From NCBI RefSeq assembly GCF_019656335.1, contig NZ_BPLZ01000002.1, forward strand, positions 304,904 to 368,903: DNA of 64,000 nt, read 5' to 3'. Positions 28,808-39,481 of this stretch are shown here, piece by piece (positions within the stretch are counted from its first letter, which is position 1; each line of letters opens with the position of its first letter). This stretch comes from Pseudomonas sp. NCCP-436 (GTDB lineage: Bacteria; Pseudomonadota; Gammaproteobacteria; Pseudomonadales; Pseudomonadaceae). Both the position numbers and the translations under genes were made by a program. The notes beneath the pieces are model-generated. The model saw only the letters and a program-made list of their open reading frames with translations, was not told the origin of the DNA and ran no database searches.

Positions 28808-30289
28808 ATGTTTGAATCCGCCGAGATCGGCCGTACCATCGACAAGTCCACCTTCGATGCCGAGGAGCCGGCGCTGCGCGAGGCACTGCTCGAAGCCCAG
28901 TACGAACTGCGCCAGCAGGCGCGCTTTCCGGTGATCGTGCTGATCAACGGTGTGGAAGGGGCCGGCAAGGGCGAGACGGTCAAGTTGCTGACCGAGTGGA
29001 TGGATCCACGGCTGATTCAGGTGAGTACCTTCGACCTGCAGACCGACGAGGAGCTGGCCCGTCCGCCGGCCTGGCGTTACTGGCGACAGCTGCCACCAAA
29101 GGGGCGGATGGGCATCTTCTTCGGCAACTGGTACAGCCAGATGATTCAGGGCAGGGTAAACGGCCGTTTCAAGGATGCCGAGCTGGATCAGGCGATCGCC
29201 GGCGCCGAGCGTCTGGAGCGCATGCTCAGTGACGAGGGCGCGCTGATCTTCAAGTTCTGGTTCCATCTCTCGAAGAAGCAGATGAAGGCGCGGCTGGAGT
29301 CTCTGCGTGATGACCCGCTGCACAGTTGGCGGATCAGCCCGCTGGACTGGCAGCAGTCGAAGACCTACGACAAGTTCGTCCGCCATGGCGAACGGGTGTT
29401 GCGTCGCACCAGCCGAGACTATGCGCCATGGTACGTCGTCGAGGGTGTTGATCACCACTATCGCAGTCTAACTGTCGGACGCATTCTGCTTGAAGGGCTG
29501 CAGGCTGCACTGGCCAGTCCGCAGCGCCGCGCGGCCCAGCCGCATGTGGCACCGGTCAGCCGGCAGAGTAGTGCGCTGCTGGCCAGCCTGAATCTGAACC
29601 AGCGTCTGCCGCGTGATGACTACAGGCATCAGTTGGCCAGTGAACAGGCGCGTCTGGCGCGCTTGCTGCGTGAGAAGAAGATGCGTCGGCATGCGCTGAT
29701 TGCGGTGTTCGAGGGCAACGATGCCGCCGGTAAGGGTGGCGCCATCCGCCGCGTGACCGGAGCGCTGGATCCGCGGCAGTACCGTATCGTGCCGGTGGCC
29801 GCACCCACCGAGGAGGAGCGCGCTCAGCCCTATCTCTGGCGCTTCTGGCGCCATGTGCCGGCTCGCGGGCAGTTCACCATCTTTGACCGTAGCTGGTATG
29901 GCCGAGTCCTGGTGGAGCGGGTCGAGGGTTTCTGCAGCGAGGCCGACTGGCTGCGTGCCTACGGAGAGATCAACGATTTTGAAGAACAACTGACCGATGC
30001 CGGGGTGATTCTGGTGAAGTTCTGGCTGTCGATTGACCAGGACACCCAGTTGCAGCGTTTTCGCGAGCGTGAAGCGACGCCGTTCAAGCGTTTCAAGATC
30101 ACCGAGGAGGATTGGCGTAACCGCGAAAAGTGGGACGACTACGCCGATGCCGTGGGTGACATGGTCGACCGTACCAGCAGCGGCATAGCACCCTGGACGC
30201 TGGTTGAAGCCAACGACAAGCGCTTTGCCCGGGTCAAGGTGCTGCGCACACTTAACGATCGCATCGAGGCCGTGCTGGCCAAGGATTGA
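28808..30289 (+). CDS. pap: Polyphosphate:AMP phosphotransferase
   Basis: 493 residues from the ATG at 28808 after GGGAGC; the longer frame upstream is unlikely. Two PPK2 domains in tandem, each with a P-loop: GVEGAGKGE (48-56) and EGNDAAGKGG (near 301-310), plus lid and Walker B-like segments (FGNWYSQMI, FDRSWYGRVLVERVEG). The two-domain PPK2 class II enzyme uses polyphosphate to convert AMP to ADP. The catalytic residues are clearest in the second domain. Confidence 0.94.
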   Translation: MFESAEIGRTIDKSTFDAEEPALREALLEAQYELRQQARFPVIVLINGVEGAGKGETVKLLTEWMDPRLIQVSTFDLQTDEELARPPAWRYWRQLPPKGRMGIFFGNWYSQMIQGRVNGRFKDAELDQAIAGAERLERMLSDEGALIFKFWFHLSKKQMKARLESLRDDPLHSWRISPLDWQQSKTYDKFVRHGERVLRRTSRDYAPWYVVEGVDHHYRSLTVGRILLEGLQAALASPQRRAAQPHVAPVSRQSSALLASLNLNQRLPRDDYRHQLASEQARLARLLREKKMRRHALIAVFEGNDAAGKGGAIRRVTGALDPRQYRIVPVAAPTEEERAQPYLWRFWRHVPARGQFTIFDRSWYGRVLVERVEGFCSEADWLRAYGEINDFEEQLTDAGVILVKFWLSIDQDTQLQRFREREATPFKRFKITEEDWRNREKWDDYADAVGDMVDRTSSGIAPWTLVEANDKRFARVKVLRTLNDRIEAVLAKD

Positions 30290-30413
30290 GAGGATGGCCT
30301 GATGTCAGGCGGGTTTGTTCGAGGCCTGCCGTTGAGACCGCACAGGGGCTGCGGCAGGATATACAGGGCTGTCTATAATTGGCGACCGTCATGCCGACTC
30401 CGGAGAGCCAGCG

Positions 30414-31034
30414 ATGCCCTTTGTTGAAAATCTCATTGCCTTTACCCTGGCCGCTGCGTTGCTGACCCTGACGCCAGGTATCGATACCGCGCTGGTACTG
30501 CGTACCGCAGCCGTGGAAGGGCGCCGTCAGGCGTTGCACGCGGCGCTTGGCATCAATCTCGGCTGTCTGGTCTGGGGCGCGGCGGTGGCCTTGGGCTTGG
30601 GAGCCCTGCTGGCGGTCTCCGAGCTGGCCTACAACCTGCTCAAGTATTGCGGTGCTGCCTACCTGGCCTGGCTCGGGCTGAACATGCTGTTGCGTCCACG
30701 TCGCTCTCTGGCTCCGGCCCAGGTTGAGGGGCAGAGCAGCGCCAACTGGTTCCTGCGTGGCATGCTGGGTAATGTGCTCAACCCCAAAGTGGGCATTTTC
30801 TATGTGTCCTTCCTGCCGCAGTTCATTCCTGCGGGGCAGCCGCTGGTAGCCTGGACCTTCGGCCTGGTGGGCATTCATGTACTGCTCAGCCTGCTCTGGG
30901 CGTTGACGCTGATTGGCGCGACTCGGCCGCTGGCGCAGGTGCTGCGGCGCGAAGCAGTGATTCTCTGGATGGACCGCTGCACCGGGCTGCTGTTCGTGCT
31001 GTTCGCCGCGCGCCTGGCGCTGAGCCGGCGCTAA
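30414..31034 (+). CDS. LysE/RhtB family amino-acid exporter
   Basis: 206 residues, about six membrane helices. LTLTPGIDTALVLRTAAVEGRRQALHAALGIN is the LysE family signature at the N-terminus, and NPKVGIFYVSFLPQF is the conserved central motif. A TATAAT (30374-30379) upstream is a possible -10 box, without a good -35. Exports an amino acid or homoserine-type lactone; substrate unknown. Convergent with plsB with only 14 bp between. Confidence 0.93.
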   Translation: MPFVENLIAFTLAAALLTLTPGIDTALVLRTAAVEGRRQALHAALGINLGCLVWGAAVALGLGALLAVSELAYNLLKYCGAAYLAWLGLNMLLRPRRSLAPAQVEGQSSANWFLRGMLGNVLNPKVGIFYVSFLPQFIPAGQPLVAWTFGLVGIHVLLSLLWALTLIGATRPLAQVLRREAVILWMDRCTGLLFVLFAARLALSRR

Positions 31035-31048
31035 CACGTGCGGCAGGC

Positions 31049-33532
31049 TTACACCACTGGTGCTTCGTCCTCCTGACGGTCGAGTGCCACCTGACGGATG
31101 GACAAGCGGATCTCGGCAGGCAGCACGCGTTTGGCAGCGCCTTCGGCCAATTCGCTGAGCAGCGGGTGGTGGCTGAGTCTGCCGGCCTCATCCTGACGCA
31201 GCACGCCTTGATCCAGCAGGCGCTGGATGAAGTGACGGAACAGGCTCTTGTCGAAGAATTCGGGTGCGTTGAGGCCGTGCAGAATCGATAGACGCTGGGC
31301 CATCACCGTACACAGGTTCTCCAGTTCCTCGGCGCTGATGACGTTCTGTCCGGCATTGAGCAGTAGGGCGGTCGCCATGTAGAAACGCTGCAGCGTCTGC
31401 GCCACCGTGCGCGACAGCAGGGTCAGCAGCACGAACTGGCGTGAGCTGGGTGCTGGGCGCATGTAAACGTCGCCGTCCCGGGTTAGCAGGCCCTGGCCGA
31501 CGAAGGCGGTCAGCCACTGGTCGATCACGCTCTCCAGCTCAGCCGGATCCCAGCGGGTGAACAACTCGGCCTGCAGGTAGGGGTAGAGTGCCCCGGCATA
31601 GCGCAGGATCTGTTCGCGGCTGGTGCGCGAGCTGCTCTGGAAGAAGCTGGCCAGTAGCGCCGGCAGGGCGAAGATGTGCAGCACATTGTTGCGGTAATAG
31701 GTCATCAGGACGGCGTTGGCTTCGTCCAGATAGAAGATTTTGCCCAGAGCGTCATTCTGTTCTGCCAGCAGCTTCATACCCTTGACGTGTTCGATCAGCG
31801 CCGCACCGTCGCCATCCGGCAGAGTGGTGTGCGGCGAGTAGGGCACCGCGCGCAGCAGCGCCAGGTAGAGATCCAGTGTGCGCCGTAGCGAACCTTCATC
31901 CAGTGCCAGACGACTGGTGGAGAGCAGCGCCAGGGCCACCAGGTTGACCGGATTGACTGCTGCCGCCTCGTTGAGATGACGTGCCACGCGTTCGCCCAGG
32001 CGGTTGGTGGTTTCGTTGAGCCACTCCGGACGGTACTGGGGGCCCAGCTCCTGCTCGCGCCAGCCCGGTTGCTGCTGATCGAGGAACTCGGCCAGCCGGA
32101 TCGGCTCGCCGAAGTTTACCGAGACTTGGCCGAAGCGTTGCTTGAGCGCACCAAGTACCTTGAACAGATCGAAGATCGACTCCTTCTTCTTGCTCGCGCC
32201 GCGCAGCTCGCCGAGGTAGGTGCGCCCCTCCAGCACGCGCTCGTAGCCGATGTAGACCGGCACGAAGACGATCGGCAGGCGGTGTGAACGCAGGAAGCCA
32301 CGCAGTGTGATGGCCAGCATGCCGGTCTTCGGTTGCAGCGTGCGTCCGGTGCGTGAACGGCCGCCCTCGACAAAGTACTCCACCGGGAAACCCTTGCGGA
32401 ACAGAGTGTGCAGGTACTCGTTGAATACCGCGGTGTACAACGGGTTGCCCTTGAAGGTGCGGCGCATGAAGAAGGCGCCGCCACGGCGTAGCAGACCGCC
32501 GATCAGCGGCATATTGAGGTTGACTCCGGCAGCGATATGCGGCGGCGTCAGGCCGTTGGTGAACAACAGGTAGGACAGCAGCAGGTAGTCGATGTGGCTA
32601 CGGTGGCAGGGCACGTAGATAACCTCGTGGCCCTGGGCGATCTCCTGTACACCTTCGATGTTGTGCACCTTGATGCCGTCGTAGATTTTGTTCCAGAACC
32701 AGCTCAGCACCAGTTCAAGGAAGCGGATGGCGGTGTAGGTGTAGTCGGAGGCAATCTCGTTGCCGTAGCGCAGTGCCTGGGCCTCGGCTTTTTCCAGGCT
32801 GATTTTCTCGCGTTCGGCTTCCTCGATGATGGCCTGACGCACCAGCGGGTCGTTCACCAGCCCTTTGACCAGGTTGCGTCGGTGCGAAACGTCCGGGCCG
32901 ATCACGGCGGCTTTCTGGTTGCGAAAGTGCACCCGCAGGATGCGATGCACCATGCGCAAGGTGCGTTCTTGCCCCTTGTTCTGGGCGATCAGTTCACGCA
33001 GATGGATGGGCGAGGAGAACTGTACGCGGGTCTTGCGCCCGAGGATAAGGATGCTAACCAGCCTACGCAGGCGCCCGGTTACCGCCCAGCTGTCGGCGAA
33101 AAGCAGCTTCCAGGCACTGGTTTCACGGTCCGGCGACTGTCCCCAGAACACACTGACCGGGATGATCTGGGCATCATCGACCTCGTGACGGCTCAGTACG
33201 CTGACCACCCGGGCGAGAGTTGGTGAGGTGCCGCGTTTGTCCGCTCGGCTGAACCAGCCCGGCTCACGGGTCAGATAGAAAAAACCGGCTGGCTCGATGT
33301 GTTGCCCCATGGCTACCGGCAGTACCGGGCGTGGTAGGCCGGACTTGCTGCACTCGCGATCCACCACCGCCAGATCACTCAGCGAAGGCTGTTGCAGCAC
33401 ATAGAACACAGGTTTGCTGCGGTCGAGCCTGAGACTAAAGGCGGACTGATTGATCGTCTCCGAGCGTACCCACAGGTACAGCACACGGCGCAGCACCCCG
33501 AAGACAAGGCGGCGGAAAGGGGAACGGGTCAT
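31049..33532 (-). CDS. plsB: Glycerol-3-phosphate acyltransferase PlsB
   Basis: 827 residues, the usual PlsB size. The acyltransferase HX4D motif is HRSHID (His310 to Asp315), followed by FFMRRTFKG, then the glycerol-3-phosphate-binding EGGRSRTGR and VPVYIGYER. It transfers an acyl group from acyl-CoA or acyl-ACP to glycerol-3-phosphate at the inner membrane, the first step of phospholipid synthesis. Confidence 0.97.
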   Translation of the reverse strand: MTRSPFRRLVFGVLRRVLYLWVRSETINQSAFSLRLDRSKPVFYVLQQPSLSDLAVVDRECSKSGLPRPVLPVAMGQHIEPAGFFYLTREPGWFSRADKRGTSPTLARVVSVLSRHEVDDAQIIPVSVFWGQSPDRETSAWKLLFADSWAVTGRLRRLVSILILGRKTRVQFSSPIHLRELIAQNKGQERTLRMVHRILRVHFRNQKAAVIGPDVSHRRNLVKGLVNDPLVRQAIIEEAEREKISLEKAEAQALRYGNEIASDYTYTAIRFLELVLSWFWNKIYDGIKVHNIEGVQEIAQGHEVIYVPCHRSHIDYLLLSYLLFTNGLTPPHIAAGVNLNMPLIGGLLRRGGAFFMRRTFKGNPLYTAVFNEYLHTLFRKGFPVEYFVEGGRSRTGRTLQPKTGMLAITLRGFLRSHRLPIVFVPVYIGYERVLEGRTYLGELRGASKKKESIFDLFKVLGALKQRFGQVSVNFGEPIRLAEFLDQQQPGWREQELGPQYRPEWLNETTNRLGERVARHLNEAAAVNPVNLVALALLSTSRLALDEGSLRRTLDLYLALLRAVPYSPHTTLPDGDGAALIEHVKGMKLLAEQNDALGKIFYLDEANAVLMTYYRNNVLHIFALPALLASFFQSSSRTSREQILRYAGALYPYLQAELFTRWDPAELESVIDQWLTAFVGQGLLTRDGDVYMRPAPSSRQFVLLTLLSRTVAQTLQRFYMATALLLNAGQNVISAEELENLCTVMAQRLSILHGLNAPEFFDKSLFRHFIQRLLDQGVLRQDEAGRLSHHPLLSELAEGAAKRVLPAEIRLSIRQVALDRQEDEAPVV

Positions 33533-33646
33533 ACGGGCTCTTGGCAGTTAAAACGAGCGAATGCTCGGGAAGGCGGCTAGTGTGCCGCAAGCCTGGCTGA
33601 CGGGCAAAAACTCTCGGTGCTTGTCCGACAGTCCGACCTGCTCCCG

Positions 33647-34489
33647 TCAGGCCAGTTTCATGAGCACGACGCCAGACATGATCAGGATGCAGGCCAGCAG
33701 GCGAATCGGTCGCAGTGGCTCCTTGAGCAGCAGCACGCCCAGCAGTACGGCCAACACCACGCTGCTCTCGCGCAGAGCGGAGATCAGTGCCACAGGTGCC
33801 TGGGTCATGGCCCAGATGACGATGCTGTAGGCCAGCATGCACATGGCTCCGCCGGCCAGACCGCTGCGCCAGTATGGGCCCAGTTGAAGAAAGGCCTGTG
33901 GCCCGCGGCTGATGGCCAGTACTGCGGCCATCACCGCACCGTTGACGACGAAAACCCACACCGAGTAGCTCAACGCATCGCCATTGAGGCGGGCACCAAT
34001 GGCATCGCTTAGGGTGTAGCCGGCAATGAACAGGGCTGTGAGTAGAGCGCAGGCCAGTAAGCGGGCCTGTGTACCCTGACGCTGGCCGCCTCGCAAAGCC
34101 ATCAGCCAGATACCCACAACCAGCACCAGCAGGCCGCCGAACTGCAGAGACGTGAGACGGTCGTCGAGTAGCAGCCAGGACAGCCCCGCCACCATCAACG
34201 GCGAGCTGCCGCGGGCAATGGGGTAGACCTGACCCAGATCACCGTACTGGTAGGCGCGGGAAAGAAAGAAGTTGTAGCCGATGTGCAGTAATGCCGAAAG
34301 GGCAATCCAGGGCCAGGCCGAGGCTATGGGCACGGCCACCAGCGGCAGGCCGAGTAATGCCACCAGACCGGCGCCGATCTGAATCAGGGTAGCGGTCAGA
34401 AAACGGTCGAGTCCGACCTTGAGCAGGGCGTTCCAGCCTGCATGTAGGGCGGCGGCGGCGATAACGGCGACAAAAACCGTGGTGTCCAT
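33647..34489 (-). CDS. EamA family transporter
   Basis: About 280 residues from the ATG at 34489 (MDTTVFVAVIAAAALHAGWNALLK). Ten membrane helices in two EamA repeats; ARGSSPLMVAGLSWLLLDDRL is the end of the first repeat and ALRESSVVLAVLLGVLLLKEPL the second. Distinct from the EamA protein at 25.7 kb (different helix sequences). Substrate unknown. Confidence 0.9.
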   Translation of the reverse strand: MDTTVFVAVIAAAALHAGWNALLKVGLDRFLTATLIQIGAGLVALLGLPLVAVPIASAWPWIALSALLHIGYNFFLSRAYQYGDLGQVYPIARGSSPLMVAGLSWLLLDDRLTSLQFGGLLVLVVGIWLMALRGGQRQGTQARLLACALLTALFIAGYTLSDAIGARLNGDALSYSVWVFVVNGAVMAAVLAISRGPQAFLQLGPYWRSGLAGGAMCMLAYSIVIWAMTQAPVALISALRESSVVLAVLLGVLLLKEPLRPIRLLACILIMSGVVLMKLA

Positions 34490-34718
34490 GAATAGCCTGA
34501 AACAGTTGCAGCAGTTGGGCATCAGTCTGCCGTAGGGCTACCCTCGGGTAAACAAATTACATACCGATGGCGGAATAATGGCTCCTTAGGGCCTATGCTT
34601 GAATGCAAGGCAGCAAAATCAGTCGTCGCTATCGGACTGGTGCGCAGACTGCACGTACTGCCCTGCTGTACAGAACCAAACGGATGGCCCGCAACCTCCG
34701 GGCCTGGAGTGCTAGGTG

Positions 34719-36599
34719 ATGATCCGGAGCAGTCCGCCGGTGGACGATGTCAGCGTCCGCCGCCGGCGCAGTGTCATGTTGTTGACCTTGTTGGTCGTTC
34801 TGGCCTGCGTGCTCATCCTGTGCGTCTGGCTGATTACTCTGCAGCGCGTTGCCTTCGAACGCGATCAGGCCATGGCTGCGGCGATGAAGTCCAATGCAAG
34901 CCTGGCCATCGCCTTCGAGCAGCAGGTCTCGCGTACTCTCCGGGCGGCCGAGCAGGTGGCGGTCTTCGTCCGTGAGCAGTATCAGCAGAAGGGAGACGAC
35001 ATTGATCTGCGTTCCTGGGTGGAGGAAGGGATCATCCGCGAGAAGATCTTTACCATCATCAGTGTGGTAAACGAGCACGGCGAGGTGGTCAGCAGCAGCC
35101 AGAGTAACGGCCCGGTGAACTATGCCGACCGGGATTTCTTCATCGCCCAGCGCAACGCCCGGGATGACCGCCTGTTTATCAACCCGCCAGTGCTCGGACG
35201 GGTTTCCGGGCGCTGGCTGATCCCTCTGTCACTGCGTATGGAGCGGGAGGATGGCAGCTTTGCCGGGGTGGTGGTGCTGGCGGTCAGCCCGGTGGATGTC
35301 ACCCGTTTCCTCCAGCGCATTGATCTCAAGTCACAAGGTCTGCTCGAACTCAGCGGTCTTGATGGCGTAGTGCGCGCTCGGCGTATCGGTCAGCACAGCG
35401 AATTTGGCCTGGATGCGCGTCCGCTGGCCTGGTTCGAGCGGCGCAGGCAGCAACCGGTTGGTGAATTCTATGATACGGGCGAGGCGCTGGACGGCGTTTC
35501 CCGACTGGTGAGTTACCGTACCCTGAGCGACTACCCGCTGATGGTTACCGTCGCCACGGCCTATGCCGAGGAACTGGAGGCTACCCTGCAGCGTCGTACT
35601 ACCTACCTGGTGGCGGCGCTGGGCGTTACCCTCGGGGTGATGTTGTTTACCGGCCTGCTGCTGATCCTGTTGCAGCGCCAGCGCGCGGCCACCGATGCCC
35701 TGCAAGGCAGTGAGGCGCTGTTCCGCGCCACCTTTCATCAGGCAGCAATGGGTATTGCTCATATCACCCCCGAGGGCGGCATCCTGCGTGTCAACCAGAA
35801 GTTCTGTCGCATGCTCGGGCGGCCGCCTGAACGCTTGCAGGGGCACAACATTTTCGAACTGAGCGACGCTGCATCGGCCAGCGCCACGCGCAGCTTTCTG
35901 CAGAAGCAGCTCGCCGATTGCGCTGCATCGGACTCGGCGGAACTGGAGAAGACTTACCGTCGAGATGACGGCACGCTGCTGTGGGTCTGCGAGGCGCTCG
36001 GCGTGGTGCGTAACTCCCTGGGCCAGGCGGAGTTTCTGGTGCTGGTCGCACAAGACATCACCGCGCGCAAGAATCTGGAAGCACGATTATCTTACGAGGC
36101 TCAGCACGATGTACTGACCGGGCTGGCCAACCGTATCTGTTTTCGCGAGCAGCTTGATCGGGTTCTGGGACTGGGGCGCAGTCAAGGACGCCTCTCTGCA
36201 GTGTTGTATATCGACCTGGACGGTTTCAAGGCGATCAATGACAGCTACGGGCACGTTGCTGGCGATATGCTGCTGCAACTTGTGGCCCGGCGTCTGGAGG
36301 GCTGTGTACGCAGCGAGGATACCGTAGCCCGTTTCGGCGGAGATGAGTTCGGCATCCTGCTTACCAACCTCAATAGTAGGCATGACTGCGAAGTGGTTGC
36401 TCGCAAGGTACTGGAGGTGCTGGAGCGGCCTTTCCAGTTGGGTGGTCATGTGGTGCGCATCTCAGCCAGTGTCGGCGCGGCGATGTACGAACTGCATGGT
36501 CGCGATGGCCACGAACTGGTGGCGCTTGCCGATAAGGCCATGTATTCGGCCAAGCACGCCGGCAAGAATCGTTTCTGTTGGGCAGTGGAGCAGGTCTGA
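34719..36599 (+). CDS. Membrane sensor diguanylate cyclase (Cache-PAS-GGDEF)
   Basis: About 626 residues; the GTG three bases upstream is an equally placed start. First membrane helix about 20-42, a periplasmic Cache-type sensor to about 290 (YADRDFFIAQRNARDDRLFI, PLSLRMEREDGSF), second helix about 295-318, PAS domain with PAC segment (about 330-450) and a C-terminal GGDEF domain. The catalytic GGDEF is intact (about 540-544), and RSED five residues before it is the product-inhibition I-site. No EAL domain. It should make c-di-GMP in response to an external ligand and a PAS signal. A 6-bp hairpin (34686-34704) precedes the ribosome site. Confidence 0.93.
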   Translation: MIRSSPPVDDVSVRRRRSVMLLTLLVVLACVLILCVWLITLQRVAFERDQAMAAAMKSNASLAIAFEQQVSRTLRAAEQVAVFVREQYQQKGDDIDLRSWVEEGIIREKIFTIISVVNEHGEVVSSSQSNGPVNYADRDFFIAQRNARDDRLFINPPVLGRVSGRWLIPLSLRMEREDGSFAGVVVLAVSPVDVTRFLQRIDLKSQGLLELSGLDGVVRARRIGQHSEFGLDARPLAWFERRRQQPVGEFYDTGEALDGVSRLVSYRTLSDYPLMVTVATAYAEELEATLQRRTTYLVAALGVTLGVMLFTGLLLILLQRQRAATDALQGSEALFRATFHQAAMGIAHITPEGGILRVNQKFCRMLGRPPERLQGHNIFELSDAASASATRSFLQKQLADCAASDSAELEKTYRRDDGTLLWVCEALGVVRNSLGQAEFLVLVAQDITARKNLEARLSYEAQHDVLTGLANRICFREQLDRVLGLGRSQGRLSAVLYIDLDGFKAINDSYGHVAGDMLLQLVARRLEGCVRSEDTVARFGGDEFGILLTNLNSRHDCEVVARKVLEVLERPFQLGGHVVRISASVGAAMYELHGRDGHELVALADKAMYSAKHAGKNRFCWAVEQV

Positions 36600-36652
36600 G
36601 AGTCCCGTTGGTGCAAACCAAGAAGTGTCTGCAGGGCCAGCCAGGAAATGGC

Positions 36653-37204
36653 TTAGTCCAGCCGATAGCGTGTCAAATCGGCCTTGTTCAGCAGGCGCAG
36701 CTTGCCCGGGGCGAGTCGGTAGATGTCTTGGGCCAGACGGGCGTCTACGCCCATTTCGCGAAAGTAGCTGGCTGGGTTGAACGCCTGCCGGCCGTGAATG
36801 GCCTGGGCCAGGGCTGAATCGCCTGCATTAAAGGGGGGGCGGCGCAGAGCCACATGGCCGTTGATGGTGCGTTTCTTGCCCGCCGCCAGCAGGTAGATGC
36901 AGCTGCCTTGGCAGAGGCCGTCGGACGGTACCAGAGTCTCGAAGCCGGTTTCCCGCAGCAGGCGGCCCATACGGATGGCCTCCGGTGCGCTGCCACCGAT
37001 GCTGTCGAGCAGGACGATTTTGCGTTTGTAGCGGCCGGGATTGTCGCGCAGGCCCTGAAGCAGCCTTTCATAGTCACCCGGTACGATCTCCTCAGCGATA
37101 CGTGCAGCCAGCAGGCCGGAGCTGGCCTCTACCGTCACCTGTGCCAGGGTGGCCGGAGTGACGAGTAGGGAGATGACAAGCAAAGCAAGACGCAGGGTGG
37201 ACAT
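36653..37204 (-). CDS. Periplasmic ClpP-like (COG3904-type) protein
   Basis: About 183 residues from the ATG at 37204. A Sec signal (about 1-20, ending PATLAQ) is followed by a small alpha/beta domain with IVLLDSIGGSAPEAIRMGRLL, GLCQGSCIYLLAAG and GHVALRRPPF. This resembles the crotonase/ClpP-like periplasmic proteins in which the CxSxC serine and a later His align with protease residues; activity is unproven. Conserved Cys pair may form a disulphide. Function unknown. Confidence 0.82.
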   Translation of the reverse strand: MSTLRLALLVISLLVTPATLAQVTVEASSGLLAARIAEEIVPGDYERLLQGLRDNPGRYKRKIVLLDSIGGSAPEAIRMGRLLRETGFETLVPSDGLCQGSCIYLLAAGKKRTINGHVALRRPPFNAGDSALAQAIHGRQAFNPASYFREMGVDARLAQDIYRLAPGKLRLLNKADLTRYRLD

Positions 37205-37270
37205 TGGCAGGGGCGTAATATGGATCAGGGAGGCAGAAGATACCTGTCCTGCGTGTAGCATGCACCTGCC

Positions 37271-38467
37271 TCAGCCGTTCCCGGCGCGGCATTGCAGGCG
37301 CCATGCCCAGGCGAACAGCGCGAGGCCGCCAAGTGCCGTGACGGCACCAATGTAGCCGGTAACCGTCCAACCCATCCCGGCACTGATGGCCAGGCCGCCC
37401 AGCCAGGGGCCAAGGGCGTTGGCGATGTTGAAGGCTGCATGATTGGACGCGGCCGCCAAGGTTTGCGCGCCGCTGGCTACATCCATCAGATGGGTTTGTA
37501 GTGCCGGTCCGAGAGCAATCATGGTTCCCAGGGCGAAAATCGCCGGCAGCACTGTCCACAGGCTGTGTGCGGCCAAGGGGAAGAGCAGCAGCACCAGCGT
37601 GCTCCAGGCCAGGATCCAGGCCACTGCGCGCAGGCGCAGACGGTCGAACAGCCAGCCTCCGGCGCTGTTGCCGACGATGCAGCCGGCGCCGAACACGCCC
37701 ATGGCCAGCGGAATCCAGCCGGGACCGGTGCCGGTCACTTCCAGCAGAGTGGGCGCCATGTAGCTGAACACACAGAACATGCCGGCAAAGCCGATGGCAC
37801 CAATACCCAGGGCCAGCCAGATCGGAGCGCGGTTGAAAGCTCGCAGTTCGCCGGACGGGCTGCTGCGCTGTTCGTGCGGATCGCTTGGCAGAAATGCAGC
37901 CACCATGGCTACGGTGCTGAGGGCAATGAGCCCCACCAGAGTAAAGGCATAGCGCCAGCTCATGAACTGACCGAGCCAGGTGGCAAGTGGGTTACCGATC
38001 AGGATTGCTATGGTTAATCCCATCAGTACGCGGCTAACGGCCTTGGCGCGCTGGTGCGGCGCTGCCATGGAGGCCGCCACCAGCATGGCGATACCGAAAT
38101 AGGCGCCATGTGGCAGGCCCGCGATGAAGCGGAACACCAGCAACGGCTCGTAACGCGGAGCCACAGCGCTGGCAAAGTTGCCGAGGGCAAAGCAGCTCAT
38201 CAGCAACAGCAGCAACAGCCGGCGTGGCAGGCACGCACCTAGCAGGGCCAGCAGTGGAGCTCCGACTACCACGCCCAGAGCGTAAGCGCTGATCAGGTGA
38301 CCGATCTGTGGTTCGCTGACGCCCAGATCCTGCGCCACGTTGGGCATCAGACCCATGATGGCAAATTCGCCAGTGCCGATGGCAAAGCCCCCAAGCGCCA
38401 GTGCCAACTGAATGAGAAGAACGGCGCCGGGCGACAAAGTGGCCGTAGCTGAGGAGGAGGTGTCCAT
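37271..38467 (-). CDS. MFS transporter, AraJ-like efflux family
   Basis: 398 residues and twelve predicted helices. IGTGEFAIMGLMPNVAQDLGVSEPQIGHLISAYALGVVVGAP is the typical start of sugar/drug efflux MFS proteins of the AraJ/YdhP group; the loop ARRLLLL-like basic motif between helices 2 and 3 is LPRRLLLLL. Export substrate unknown. Transcribed in the same direction as the ClpP-like gene 66 bp downstream. Confidence 0.92.
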   Translation of the reverse strand: MDTSSSATATLSPGAVLLIQLALALGGFAIGTGEFAIMGLMPNVAQDLGVSEPQIGHLISAYALGVVVGAPLLALLGACLPRRLLLLLLMSCFALGNFASAVAPRYEPLLVFRFIAGLPHGAYFGIAMLVAASMAAPHQRAKAVSRVLMGLTIAILIGNPLATWLGQFMSWRYAFTLVGLIALSTVAMVAAFLPSDPHEQRSSPSGELRAFNRAPIWLALGIGAIGFAGMFCVFSYMAPTLLEVTGTGPGWIPLAMGVFGAGCIVGNSAGGWLFDRLRLRAVAWILAWSTLVLLLFPLAAHSLWTVLPAIFALGTMIALGPALQTHLMDVASGAQTLAAASNHAAFNIANALGPWLGGLAISAGMGWTVTGYIGAVTALGGLALFAWAWRLQCRAGNG

Positions 38468-38572
38468 GAAAGGCCTAAGGGCGGGAGATCAGGCTATCGA
38501 TTATAGGTGGACGGCAACTGCCTGGATACCGGCGGTCGCTCTGCGACGGGGCTTGCAGGCCTTTGTTGAAGG

Positions 38573-38596
38573 GCAGGTGCCGCTGACGGCACCTGC
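38573..38596 (-). terminator. Terminator after the glutathione transferase gene
   Basis: Perfect 10-bp arms GCAGGTGCCG / CGGCACCTGC with a 4-nt loop, 11 nt past the GST stop on the minus strand, followed by CCTTCAAC. Confidence 0.65.
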
Positions 38597-38607
38597 GTCG
38601 GTCTACT

Positions 38608-39309
38608 TCAACCGCGCGCCGGGATGCTCAGGCCATGCTGTACCGCTGGACGGGCAAGGAAGGCTTCGAGCACGCGGCGCACGTTGGTAAAACGTTCGAA
38701 TTGCACCAACTCGCCGGCCTCGTAGAAGCCAATCAGGTTACGCACCCAAGGAAACACGGCAATATCGGCGATACTGTACTCGCCGACGATCCACTGGCGT
38801 CCTTCCAGGTGTCGATCGAGTACACCAAGCAGGCGTGTCGACTCGGCCGCGTAACGGTCACGTGGGCGCTTGTCTTCGTACTGGCTGCCGGCAAACTTGT
38901 GGAAGAAGCCGAGCTGGCCGAACATCGGACCGACCCCGCCCATCTGCCACATCAGCCATTGCAGCGTTTCATAGCGTCGTGCCGGATCTGCCGAGAGCAG
39001 ACGGCCGGTCTTTTCCGCCAGGTAGATCAGGATCGCGCCGGACTCGAACAGTGGCAGCGGTTTGCCGTCCGGGCCGTCGGGATCGAGGATGGCTGGGATC
39101 TTGTTGTTTGGGTTTAACGAGAGAAACTCGGGACTGAGCTGGTCTTGGCTGTCAAAACTGACCAGATGCGCTTCGTAGGGTAGACCAAGTTCCTCCAGCA
39201 TGATCGAGACCTTGACCCCGTTGGGTGTGGGCAGCGAGTAGAGCTGCAGGCGATCCGGGTGGCGGGCCGGCCATTTGCGGGTGATGGCGAATGAACTGAG
39301 ATCGGTCAT
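38608..39309 (-). CDS. Glutathione S-transferase, YfcG/YghU (Nu-class) type
   Basis: 233 residues. Thioredoxin-like N-domain with LYSLPTPNGVKVSIMLEELGLPYE (TPNG replaces the usual catalytic Tyr/Ser/Cys and is typical of Nu-class enzymes with disulphide reductase activity), cis-Pro region NKIPAI, then ESGAILIYLAEK and an all-helical C-domain with GQLGFFHKFAG. Likely cytosolic glutathione-dependent disulphide reductase. Confidence 0.93.
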   Translation of the reverse strand: MTDLSSFAITRKWPARHPDRLQLYSLPTPNGVKVSIMLEELGLPYEAHLVSFDSQDQLSPEFLSLNPNNKIPAILDPDGPDGKPLPLFESGAILIYLAEKTGRLLSADPARRYETLQWLMWQMGGVGPMFGQLGFFHKFAGSQYEDKRPRDRYAAESTRLLGVLDRHLEGRQWIVGEYSIADIAVFPWVRNLIGFYEAGELVQFERFTNVRRVLEAFLARPAVQHGLSIPARG

Positions 39310-39481
39310 ACGGGCTCCAGAACAGGTGACGAGACGGTGTGATCAGAACATGGATCGGCAGCCGCGGAAAATTGATCTGCCAGTTATTTCTCATCAACCG
39401 GAACGATGTTGCCCGGTTCCCTGCGCGTGCGCGAGCCGGTATGGTTCGCTTTTTTATCATCCGGCAAGGGAGTCCATCGGC

